From: Tachypleus tridentatus
Taxonomy: Eukaryota > Arthropoda > Merostomata > Xiphosura > Limulidae
Reading direction: 5' to 3'
Length of the DNA: 64,000 bases
Assembly: GCF_004210375.1 (NCBI RefSeq)
Contig: NC_134825.1
Coordinates: forward strand, 63,913,558 to 63,977,557
Shown here piece by piece: positions 55,275 through 64,000 of this stretch. How positions within the stretch are numbered: the stretch's first letter is position 1; each line of letters opens with the position of its first letter. A program made the position numbers and the translations under genes. The notes beneath the pieces are model-generated. The model had not been told where the DNA came from, made no database searches, and saw only the letters and a program-made list of their open reading frames with translations.

Positions 55275-55462
55275 CCTGCGCTAACCATCCCAAATTTTGC
55301 ACTTCAAGACTAGAGGGAAGGCAGTTACTCATCATCACTCTTTTACCAACGAATAGTAGGATTGACCGTCACATTATAACGCCCCCACGGCTGACAGGGA
55401 TTCAAACCCGCGACCCTCGAATTACGACTCGAGTGCCTTATTCACCTGGCCATGCCGGGCCA
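55275..55462 (-). mobile_element. SINE-A (A1), deleted
   Basis: Reverse copy with two internal deletions: the CCACCCACCGCC block is gone (TCATCATCACTC joins TTTTACCAACG), as is part of the CCTTTCAGCCG region. The head is well kept, ending GGCCATGCCGGGCC. Confidence 0.9.
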
Positions 55463-56463
55463 ACACGAATATAAATCGGTTAAAATGTAAATTGCTTTCA
55501 GTTAGCAAGATGTAATGTTATATAAAAGAAAGCTCTTGTTTTATTTATAAATTTACTTGCACAGAAGTTAATGTGTTACAGAAACAAATTACAACGAGAC
55601 CGCTGTCAAGTACTATGTGACTATCTTAAATTGAAATTGGTTGATTGAACTTAAACTAACTGAAAATTGCCAGTTTGCATGATAATTAAAGTATTTGCCT
55701 GCACAAAGATTTATTCATAAAATTTCATGGTCCCGTATAATCGATACTTAAGTTTTATTGAAATACGTGGCTTGTTTCTTTATTAGTAAGTCACAAGATT
55801 GTCAAGTTTTAAGTTTTCTTCTGGCTTGTACAAATGAAATTTTCGCAGATTCCACAGGCCTGTGAATTTAAACTTCTTGAAAGATGTTTGGGTTTTAATA
55901 ATGGATTTTCCATAGATCAACTACACTGGTTTCGAAAATTGTATTTATTTTTTCTGTCAATAAGGGTTTGTTAACAAACCAAAAGAAAAACTCTTACTTA
56001 GACCAAATTACTGTTTCGTTTACCACAGTGAATATTTTATATTATTATGTTTGGTGTCTATAACAACCGATAAGATTCTCACGTCGCGATTGGTCTAGAG
56101 AAATGTATAGCCAGTGGTTGTCAACTTTTTAAGTATAACAAAATGTGACCCGATTTCAATGAAATGGTTCACTTATGCAAAAGTACATATGACGTTTTGT
56201 TAACAGAGAAATTGATATTATTTTTGGATTCAGCGTTCAAGAGTTACCGTAGAACATATGAAAGTTTCAAGACTGCAGGCCTCTAGTTGTAAAAATCACA
56301 CACACATTTATAATTTATGCTGAGGTTATCGATGCTATTAACATTTATATTTTATCTCAAATACAAGGTTTTGCAAATTTTTATGAATTTAACTTATGAT
56401 GCTAAGATATTCATGACATGAAAAAAACACGCAGGTTCAATAAGTCCTGATATAAAGTGATAC
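55463..56463. other. Unique AT-rich DNA
   Basis: No gene or repeat recognised. A 12-bp palindrome CACAGGCCTGTG lies near 55855. Confidence 0.5.
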
Positions 56464-56638
56464 AATCACTATAACCTGAGTGCTTTCGAAATATGGACTT
56501 TTCTTCTTCAAGGGCAAATTGGGAACGGAGGTGTGATCAAATGAGTGATATACATAGATGTATAAATCTTATAATCCGAACGCTTTAGAAAGGTGAACGT
56601 TCCTTTTTTTTCCAGTGTCAAACTAAGAATGATGGTGT
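56464..56638 (+). repeat. Two direct copies of an interspersed repeat end, about 99 bp apart
   Basis: 56464-56538 and 56563-56638 align: ATAACCTGAGTGCTTTCGAA with ATAATCCGAACGCTTTAGAA, and later GGGAACGGAGGTGT with AAGAATGATGGTGT. The first copy is also the left arm of an inverted repeat whose right arm is 57588-57633, beyond the mariner. Confidence 0.75.
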
Positions 56639-56659
56639 AAACGAAAAGTGATGAATATG

Positions 56660-57574
56660 TACGAGGGCTGTTCAAAAAATACGCGGACTGTTTGAAGTGC
56701 GCGGCTCCAGTTGGTTCCAGGGGAATCCGCTTGGTGTCGCTAGGTTCGCACAGATCAGCTGATTACGACGCCATTTCCCGATTGCAGATATCCTCATTTG
56801 TGTATTAGCTACGCGGTTTTAAGTGAAGTGCGATTTTTTCGTTTGGCGAATTTCAGAATGAATGACCTGAAGGAGCAACGACTTGCTGTGAAATTTTGTG
56901 TTAAACTTGGAACATCTGCGACTGAAACTTTTGCTATGCTTAACACGGCTTACGGTGATGTTGCTATGAAGCGTACGGCATGTTTCAAGTGGCATGAACG
57001 TTTTAAAAATGCTCGACAGTCCATTGAAGATGATGAGCGTCCTGGACGTCCTTCCACGTCAACTGACGACCCACACGTCGACAAAATCAACACCCTGGTG
57101 CGGGCAAATCGACGTCTGACTGTCAGGGAGCTTGCTGAAGAGTGTGGGATATCAGTTGGATCTTGTTACAAGATTTTGACCGAAAAATTGAAGATGCACC
57201 GCGTTGCTGCGAAATTTGTGCCTCAGAACTCGTGCGTTTTTGGCCAAACACTCGATCACTGTTCTTCCCCACCCCAACCCCCCTACTCACCTGACCTTCT
57301 CCTTGCGATTTGTTCTTGTTCCCCAAACTCAAAAGACCCTTGAAAGGAAGAAGATTTGAGACGATTCCCGAGATTAAGGCAAATGGGACGAAGGAGCTGT
57401 AGGACATTACAAAAGAAGCGTACCAGGACTGTTTCAATAAGTGGAAACACCGTTGGGATAAGTGTGTGCGTTGGGGAGGAGAGTACTTTGAAGGGGTTCC
57501 AGACCTGTAACTTCTAAATACAGTACATTTTGTTTTATGACGTCTGTCCGCGTATTTTTTGAACAGACCTCGTA
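56660..57574 (+). mobile_element. mariner element, internally deleted
   Basis: Terminal inverted repeats of about 28 bp: CGAGGGCTGTTCAAAAAATA at 56662 and its complement (one difference in the first ten bases) ending at 57572. TA lies on each side (56660-56661, 57573-57574), the standard mariner target duplication. It carries a broken transposase and is about 0.9 kb against about 1.3 kb for a whole mariner. It inserted between the arms of an older inverted repeat. Confidence 0.95.
56858..57510 (+). pseudogene. mariner transposase remnant
   Basis: In intact form the enzyme cuts and pastes the element at TA sites. The likely start is ATG 56858 (MNDLKEQR); the upstream ATG at 56798 lies before the usual N-terminus. 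Visible in order: a first helix-turn-helix with FKWHERFKNARQSIEDDERP (about residues 45-65), linker GRPSTSTDD, and a second helix-turn-helix with TVRELAEECGISVGSCYKIL (about residues 88-108). Soon after KFVP, near 57222, the sequence jumps to the C-terminal third: the first two catalytic Asp residues and their surroundings are missing. The third catalytic region survives as YSPDL (57285-57299). A one-base loss then shifts the frame, and a TAG interrupts it near 57400 before the terminal KWKHRWDKC and GEYFEG. The frame ends at TAA 57508. Not functional. Confidence 0.95.
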
Positions 57575-57587
57575 TATATTAAACTAC

Positions 57588-57633
57588 CCGTCCCAGTTTG
57601 CCCCTGAAGAAGAAAAATCCACCTTTCGAAAGT
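57588..57633 (-). repeat. Right arm of the inverted repeat around the mariner
   Basis: Reverse complement of 56483-56528 with few mismatches. It contains CCTGAAGAAGAAAAATCC followed by TTTCGAAAG, a layout like the GAAGATGACC and TCGAAACG core of the inverted repeats at 6361-6506 and 50198-50377. Confidence 0.85.
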
Positions 57634-57798
57634 ACTCGGCTTGTATGGTTTTATTTTTTTATGGTAAGATATGATTAAAATAAATGCCACGGAATATTTA
57701 TCAGAAATGTAGCACCTACCATAAGTGACAAATCTTACACTATCTGTCAATGTGACAGATGATTACCACTATAATATTTTTATAAGCTAATTATTTAG
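57634..57798. other. Unique AT-rich DNA
   Basis: No feature recognised. Confidence 0.5.
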
Positions 57799-57809
57799 TA
57801 TTGTAATGT

Positions 57810-57931
57810 TGTTGCTGTTCATAATTAAGCATAAAGCTACGTAAAGGTCTATCTGTACTCTGCCAACCACGGGTATCGAAACCTGGTTTTAACATTAAGT
57901 CCGTAGATATGCCGCTGTCCACTGGGAGCAA
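57810..57931 (-). mobile_element. SINE-B with target duplication
   Basis: Reverse: TTCATAATTAAGCATAAAGC, GTACTCTGCCAACCACGGG, reversed B box GGTATCGAAACC, CTGTCCACTGGGAG. Perfect direct repeats TATTGTAATGT at 57799-57809 and 57932-57942. Confidence 0.93.
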
Positions 57932-57942
57932 TATTGTAATGT

Positions 57943-58217
57943 AAAATCTAGCTAGAGGGAGTTAAGTGTCTTAATAAGGACGTTAGGACGAAAAGGTTTA
58001 ATAAAATAGGCCTAAAACACATCAAACATTCAAAGGAAGTAACGTAAAGTTTTCTAACATATTCGAAAATAAATCATAAATGTAATATTTCATAAAGATA
58101 ACATAGAGAATTGTTATGTTTGAACCACTCGATGCGTTTTATTAAAGTATTGGATCTCTGTTTCATGTTGCGGTTGCTGATTTAAGTTAGTCCAAGCATT
58201 GTTAAATTTAAATACAG
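57943..58217. other. Unique AT-rich DNA
   Basis: No feature recognised. Confidence 0.5.
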
Positions 58218-58884
58218 TAATACAGTATGAAAATACGTGATATATATGCATACAAGTTAACATGTAAAAATAGATGATGAAGGTAATGGCTGTACAACAT
58301 ATGAATATAATGTGCCTCACAGATTTATTCTACGTTACAAATAACGTAGGCTTACAACAAGTTACAACGATGTACAAGTGTTAATGCTACTAGAAATAAA
58401 GGAGAAAATAAACTAAATTTAAAAGAACCCGTCAACTTTTAAAAGAACAGTGTTACAACAATATCATATATTGGGCATTAAGTAAACTGCTCTTTCATTG
58501 GTAGTTTGGGACCAAATTTATTAATAGTTTGGAAGCTTATTTGGGGTCAAGGGTATCGTATAAAATATTTTAAAATTGTCAATAAATCCATTATATATTT
58601 ACTGTTTATGTTTAATAATGTGTATTGATTGCATCAAAGCACAAACCACACAAGAGACAGGTTGGTGATCGACTTAGTAGAGTGACGTGATTGGCGGAAG
58701 CAGATTTATTGATAAGTACGTCTGGTATACATTAATTAGGATGATGATTACTCCACAGTAAATTAGAAGAAGAATAAATCTGTGAGGCACATTATATTCA
58801 TATGTTGTACAACCATTACCTTCATCATTTATTTTTACATGTTAACTTGTATGCATATATATCACGTATTTTCATACTGTATTA
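58218..58884. repeat. Inverted repeat, two 114-bp arms about 440 bp apart
   Basis: 58218-58331 and 58771-58884 are reverse complements with only a few differences (for example TAGATGATG against TAAATGATG). The arms include GAGGCACATTATATTCATAT. The spacer shows no transposase or SINE. This could be a foldback element or an inverted duplication of unique sequence. Confidence 0.93.
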
Positions 58885-59369
58885 CATTTTGGTAAAGATA
58901 AAATAAATAATTTATGAGCGTAAAATTAACTGAATAAATGCGTGTGTGTGAGTGACCATATACTACTACTACTTGTGTGTGAAGAGAACTTGGGTACTGA
59001 ATGCTGAGGGCCCAAGTAAAGATAAACGAACGCCATATGTTGGTTTGTATGGAAGCAGGATTGTGATTGGTTAGGTAATGACCCCCTGAACTTGTTTCCA
59101 GATTATATTATCTGAAAAGCTGTGCACAATCGATAGTTGTTTTCATTTTAGAACACTGGCGTGAAGTATGTATGTGGCGGGGGGGGGGGACGCAAGCAGA
59201 CACACACACAATAATAGCCTTATGCGTACGAACTCGGCCATTTTGGCGAGCATAATGCTCTCTATTTTTACACATATGATGTATATGTGCATGTTGATAT
59301 GGTCTATATATAATAATGTGTGTGTATTTAACGTATCCCTCCACTCTGTTAGCAGTCATATTTGAATTT
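58885..59369. other. Unique DNA with short simple repeats
   Basis: A G10 run and short (AC)n near 59178-59210. The 97- and 65-codon frames on opposite strands here look like chance. Confidence 0.45.
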
Positions 59370-59490
59370 CTCTTTGTTTGTTTTTCTTTATTTTTGCGCA
59401 AAGCTACATGAGGGCTAACTGTACTAACCGTCCCTAATTTAGCAGTGTAAGACTAGAAGGAAAGTACTAGTCATCACCACTTCTCACGGC
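59370..59490 (-). mobile_element. SINE-A, 5'-truncated
   Basis: Reverse tail half only: TTTGTTTGTTTTTC, AAAGCTACATGAGGGCTAAC, CCGTCCCTAATTTAGCAGTG, then it fades after CATCACCAC. Confidence 0.85.
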
Positions 59491-59694
59491 CATGTTTCAA
59501 GACTCTAAGTTGTATTCTTCATCTAACTCACTTATTAAACATATGAGTATTTTAAAACTAATTTAAAGCAGACGAAGAGCCTTAAACATCAGCGATTGCT
59601 TTATAATCATAACGTGTAACAACACTTAATATATCTGTATCTCCATTAAAGATTGTGATTGGTTGTCTGCAAACAGGTGTATAACATATAAGAC

Positions 59695-59745
59695 TACTCC
59701 AGTAGAGTGTTTGCAGTTAAGCGCAAAGCTACACAATATGCTATA
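59695..59745 (-). mobile_element. SINE-B fragment
   Basis: About 45 bp of tail side: GCAGTTAAGCGCAAAGCTAC then ACAATATGCTATAAGTGCT. Confidence 0.55.
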
Positions 59746-60330
59746 AGTGCTGTCTTAAAAATACTGACCATCGCAATGCGGACCATGTTGGTCGGTTACT
59801 TTTAGTATTAAGTATTTCAAGTACATGGAGATTTTTGTATAATAATATGTAATCCATCATGCATTGACTAGAGTCAGCAAGTAGTAACACGTTAAGAAAT
59901 AGTTTCACTTGTTGTTAAGATTTCGATTTGCCTTCTAATAGGGTTAGGTACGAAAAATAGAGAGGGGTTACGTTATAACATATACGTACTCGTGATTATT
60001 AGTTATATAGATGGTAAAACAGATCTTTATTATGATAGTGTGTATTATGAAATTTATACTTACAAATGTTATTATTATAAATGTTACTGTTTCCTACAGT
60101 ATTTTTATCTCTTTGGTTGTGATATAAAACTTCCCACTGTTGAATGATTAGACAAGGTGTTTAGAGAGCTCGACATATTTAATTACAATAAATTATCTGT
60201 AGTTGTTGGAAAGGTTAGTTTAGGTACAATAATAATTATCCCCGTTCCACCAATAAAAAAGTATAAGATTAATCATAACCTTGTATTTCTATCTCTTAAA
60301 AAATTAAAAAAAAACTCGCAATTTTCTCTC
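59746..60330. other. Unique AT-rich DNA
   Basis: No feature recognised. Confidence 0.5.
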
Positions 60331-60490
60331 GGTAAAATGTAACTGGTTTAATAAACACTGACGGATAAAATGTAACTGGTTCAGTGAACACTGTTAGGTA
60401 AAATATGACTGGCTCAGTAAACACTGATGGGTAAAATGTAACTGGTTCAGTAAAAACTGTTTGGTAAAATATGACTGGCTCAGTAAACAT
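60331..60490. repeat. 33-bp tandem repeat, 5 copies, two alternating variants
   Basis: Units begin GGTAAAATGTAACTGGTT or GGTAAAATATGACTGGCT at about 60331, 60363, 60397, 60430 and 60463. The last four alternate between the two types. The minus strand is open through it as an 11-residue repeat (VFTEPVTFYPS), a result of a period divisible by three with no gene context. Confidence 0.93.
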
Positions 60491-60950
60491 TTATAAGGTT
60501 GCGAGAGAAAAATATTGTAGTCAGAATTGTCTTCATATTATGGTAATCTAAACGAACCAGAAAATATTGATATGGCTAATACTGTTATTATGGTAACAGT
60601 ATCAAAAATCTACTTTCAGAGTTACTGACTCGTTTAGTGGCGCATGCCCCTCTCAAGTGCGGGGAAGGAGCGATCCAAAGGGCACCCTAAGGGCCTGACA
60701 TAGTTAAGAATTGCCTACAAAATAAATAAATGTGGGGGAAAAAAATTACTTTTATGTGAGGTGGCCCATTTGTTTTGTAGATACGCTACTGGACTCACTA
60801 TTAGATTTTCATTATTTTCCCATGATGCGCGTGAAACATATGGCATGCAATGATAATTGTTATTATTTATATCTGATTGTTTTTAGTAAGACTTTTCATT
60901 TTTAGTTCTTATTATGCTGTAGTTTATATTCAGCCAATGGTACTAAGTGC
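60491..60950. other. Unique DNA
   Basis: A GC-rich patch near 60637-60700 (GGCGCATGCCCCTCTCAAGTG) is unassigned. Confidence 0.4.
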
Positions 60951-60960
60951 GAAAGCGCCC

Positions 60961-60970
60961 GTATATATAA
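60961..60970 (+). promoter_or_regulatory. Possible TATA box
   Basis: GTATATATAA preceded by a GC-rich AAAGCGCCC, with an ATG 100 bp downstream (61061) opening 75 codons. The peptide has one hydrophobic stretch (FFLWLLFLFFL) and no recognised domain. TATA-like words are common in this AT-rich sequence, so this is weak. Confidence 0.2.
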
Positions 60971-61654
60971 GTTAATTAATAGGGTACCAGCCACAACAGG
61001 TTCTTGTCTTCAATAGGATTTTCGGTAACAGCAACAACCAAACATAAGGGTGGAGGATGAATGTTACCATTCCTAACTGATGAGTCTGTCGGTCGGAAGA
61101 TGTATTTTACGCCCTCTCGTCATTCTCTTCATTTGTATGGCAAGCGCCATGTGTCTGGAAGTTTTTTTTTGTGGTTGTTGTTTCTTTTTTTTCTGTCAAA
61201 ACCGATAGTAAATGAGTTATTGCTGCGAAAATGGACGTTCGTTAATTGTCAAACACTGGCAGTGACGAATAGTATGTACTCTACTTAGGATAGGAAGGGG
61301 TATTAAGGTCGTATCTGCTGTGATAGGCTAGAATGTGAAAGTTTATGAGACCTCATAGTATGAAGTTGTCTGTTATAGCGAAGTAAATATTTTGTGATTA
61401 CAAAACCCAGCTCTCTCGAACTTTTGAAATACTATACAAGGTTAAGCTTGCAAACTGAGAGTCCAATGACGATTTCAGCTTTTTTTAACTGAGGGAGGTA
61501 GGAGTATTTAAAGGAAAGTTGGAGCCAAATCTAAAATAAGTCTAAAATTATATTAGCGTATTACATTAGCTTAGAACCCCAAAGACATTTCGGGCACCCA
61601 GCCCCTTGTCCTCCTCCCTCGGCGAGCGCCGGTCTTGTGAGAGTTGAAGTGTTT
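60971..61654. other. Unique DNA
   Basis: Ends with a GC-rich patch near 61589-61640 (GGGCACCCAGCCCCTTG, CCTCGGCGAGCGCCGG) that may be part of an unrecognised repeat. Confidence 0.4.
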
Positions 61655-61803
61655 TTGTTTTGGGTTGGTTTGAACTTCTCGCAAAGCTACACGAAGGCTA
61701 TATGCGCTAGCCGTCCCTAATTTAGCAGTGTAAGACTAGAGGGAAGGCAGCTAGTCATTACCACCCACCGCCAACTCATGGGTTACTCTTTTGCTAACAA
61801 ATT
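61655..61803 (-). mobile_element. SINE-A, 5'-truncated
   Basis: Reverse tail half: GGGTTGGTTTGAACTTCTCG, GCGCTAGCCGTCCCTAATTT, CACCCACCGCCAACTCATGG, ending after ACTCTTTTGCTAACAAA. Confidence 0.9.
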
Positions 61804-62114
61804 TAGATATTTATGATACAGCCACAGAAAAAACGAAACAAAAACATGATTACTTGAGAACTGTATATGTTATAGCTTTCTATTGCTTAAAGATGTTTAA
61901 CATGAAATAAATCATAGTGTATTTCTAAATCTTTGTAATGCTTGGTAAACTTTATTTCTGCTAATACAACAAATGTAAGTGTTTTGCTGACGTAAAACAA
62001 CAACTGATATTTACCTTGGCACATTTTATACTTGTTACGTTAATATATATTTTGTTTTGTTCGTTTTCAAATCCTAAATCACATCTAAGAAGAGGTCAGT
62101 TCTGACACAGCTGA
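61804..62114. other. Unique AT-rich DNA
   Basis: No feature recognised. Confidence 0.5.
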
Positions 62115-62406
62115 CCTCCCGACCTGTTGATCGATAAACAGAATAGTAAATTGACAAAAGCTTTAGGAATGAAAAGCAGATGGCCGGTGCGTGCTTGTGG
62201 TGAGGCACGCGACAGTGAAATGTCACCAATTTCCTTAGTGCCCGAAGGCCATCTCAGTATGTTACCAGCTGGTGTTCGAAGGATCCCTACATTCTTTTAA
62301 TTCTCAAAGATCTGAGAAAGAAAGCTTCAACTGTTAGCCACCTGGTGTCTGATATATACAACAACAACTCCTTAGGTAGGAAGTCCCAGAAGTTACCAGA
62401 ACATTA
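62115..62406 (+). other. GC-richer patch, two overlapping open frames
   Basis: One frame runs 62115-62300 (ATG at 62169, 43 residues to TAA), with a sensible-looking SLVPEGHLSMLPAG segment. A second frame, one base away, is open without ATG from about 62219 to 62406, with DPYILLILKDLRKKASTV. A pyrimidine-rich AATTTCCTTAG (acceptor-like, near 62238) and TTAG then GTAGGA (donor-like, near 62365) could bracket an exon in the second frame. No family recognised. It may be a frameshifted relic or chance. Confidence 0.25.
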
Positions 62407-64000
62407 GTGTCTGTAGTTGCTTTCTTCTATTTGTTAATAATACGAGACGAGAAGTTTGTAAGAGATGATGAAGGATTTATTTTGGCTCAACCAAAAAGTT
62501 GGTAAGTCGGTCTTTGACACTTGTTTTATTTCAAGCATAATGGATGTCTAAGTTAACAGAAGTAATCCGATAAAGGTGAAATTGCAGACAGTTTCTCGAA
62601 TGCTATCGGTTTAGACAGCTTGACATAGTTTATAGGCTTAACAACACCGTGTTAGAAAGTTCTTTGTTTGGGTTGTATATATTACATATAAGAATTAAAA
62701 TTCCACGTACGCCTGTGTGAAAACGTAAAGACAGTCACTGTGGCTTAAAGTGGCTGGAGTAGAATGAGCGATTTCTATGTACACGTACTACTGAAGACAG
62801 AAGACTGTTTATCATATTAAGTATCAATAATAACAAATTTTACTTGCTCTGCGTCGTTGGATGGTTGCCAATATTGAAACGTTCGAAATTTTATATCATC
62901 GATATGTAACTATATATATGTATAGAACATTTAAACACAAATGTAAACACACAAATTGAGCCAAAGTATTCTTAACACAGATTTCAAACGTTGCCTTTAC
63001 ATATAATTTACTTAGTGTTCTGGTCGATTTAGAAACGTGTTGTCTCTGTGCACTTAAACAACTTACTCCTGAACTTGTGACTTTGAAGATTACTTTGAGA
63101 TGTAATCATTAGATAATTTGAGAGCAAAGACTTATGAAAAGTAATCCAGAGTTCATTAAGCACGTTTAACCGTAAAATAACCTAAATAACATTAAATTGC
63201 TGAAAAACAACAACCGTATTTTCAGACTATTATTTTTGTTCTTATTTCAAGGAACTTAGTTCTTTAATATCGATATATGCATTTCTCACAGCTTTGTTTC
63301 ATTTTAATGGCCAATATCAATATACTCCCCTTTGTTTCTCTCTTTTCCTGCTAATAAATTTTCTAACGTTCTCAACCAGTAAAAGTCAACGACAAATCTT
63401 GATTCAAGGCATGTGATTAATCTATAAAAGTTGTGTCATGTCCTGCTTAATGGAGAAATAAGCTTTCAAATAATATACTCAAGCTAATATAAGTTGTGTA
63501 TTTTTTCCTAAGCCTCATGTTTGAAATTTGAACACAGTGTAAACCAGTGTTATCTCATAAACTCAGCTATTTATATATTTATTCGCCACGTATAATGTAT
63601 ATTAACGCTCAGAATTAAAACCGTGAATTTGTAACAACTCTAGTAGTTTGCCAACTTCAAGACATATATAATGTTGCACAATGGTCTACAATAGGCGACT
63701 CGCAAGCTACATCAAACCCTCGAAAGCCTGGTTTGTGGATAACACTATGTACAGATTTTGCAAAATTAAGCAAAACTTTATATGAGGAATACTTTACTCC
63801 CTAAGAAGATCATGATCGGCCCTTGGCTTTATAGTAAACATACAAGGTGGCCTAATGTGGGAAATGAATGAAGACCATTCATATATGTTAATAATAATAT
63901 TATTATTAAATATTAAATATTATTATTTGTTAATAATACTCACCGTAAAATCTGATTTGTAAATTAGTTGAATAAAATTTATAATAACTATATTTCACTT
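62407..64000. other. Unique AT-rich DNA to the window end
   Basis: No SINE, gene or RNA recognised. An AT palindrome of TAATAATAATATTATTATTA type lies near 63889-63909. Confidence 0.5.

Noticed and set aside
57123..57437. 104-codon minus-strand frame in the mariner
   Set aside because: Antisense shadow of the transposase remnant.
60296..60490. Repeat protein of 11-residue units
   Set aside because: Explained by a 33-bp minisatellite whose period is a multiple of three. No promoter, splice sites or homologue seen.
60961..61288. TATA-driven 75-codon gene
   Set aside because: Only a TATA word and a chance-length frame support it. Such words are frequent here.

Overview
The window looks like intergenic or intronic DNA from an animal nuclear genome. 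It is AT-rich, has no operons or bacterial-type genes, and carries many tRNA-derived SINEs, a mariner fossil, a short inverted-repeat transposon and several minisatellites. The abundant SINE and its companions resemble repeats I remember from horseshoe crab (Xiphosura) sequence. That placement is from memory and is moderate at best; an arthropod is the safer statement. No intact protein-coding gene was recognised.

The main component is three tRNA-headed SINE families, about 60 copies in all. SINE-A (about 270-280 bp, about 35 copies, both strands) has a head resembling tRNA-Thr, a long conserved body and an (AAAC)n tail. It divides into subfamily A1, with a canonical B box, and A2, with an altered B box. 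SINE-B (about 120-130 bp, about 18 copies) and SINE-C (about 115-130 bp, 6 copies) have different, mutually similar heads. All three share a similar stretch just before the tail. Many copies have target-site duplications of 8-19 bp. They include a SINE-C nested inside a SINE-A, two insertions into one target word, a strongly 5'-truncated copy and a copy with its middle inverted.

DNA transposons: a mariner fossil at 56660-57574 keeps its terminal repeats and TA duplication but has lost the central catalytic region. A 240-bp non-autonomous element at 51464-51703 has perfect 26-bp terminal repeats and a remnant of a transposase C-terminus. Three separate loci (6361-6506, 50198-50377 and the sequence around the mariner) are inverted repeats built on a related stem-loop followed by CGAAA. 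Two of them also share a downstream flank. I infer a retroelement terminal family, possibly Penelope-like with a hammerhead-like core. Two diverged copies of a 600-730 bp TATA-containing repeat (40081-40810 and 53685-54300) look like LTRs.

Layout: 0-6 kb, SINEs; 6-12.8 kb, sparse, with a perfect 63-bp-arm palindrome; 12.8-24 kb, dense SINEs and an AT-rich hairpin; 24-29 kb, three minisatellite tracts; 29-42 kb, scattered old SINEs and an LTR-like repeat; 42.6-43.3 kb, the best candidate for host exons, being CpG-richer with two good splice donors; 44-55 kb, SINEs, a 28-bp tandem array and the short transposon; 55-64 kb, the mariner locus, a 114-bp inverted repeat, a 33-bp array and mostly unique DNA. 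Nearly all open reading frames of 60-180 codons are either read through SINEs or look like chance.
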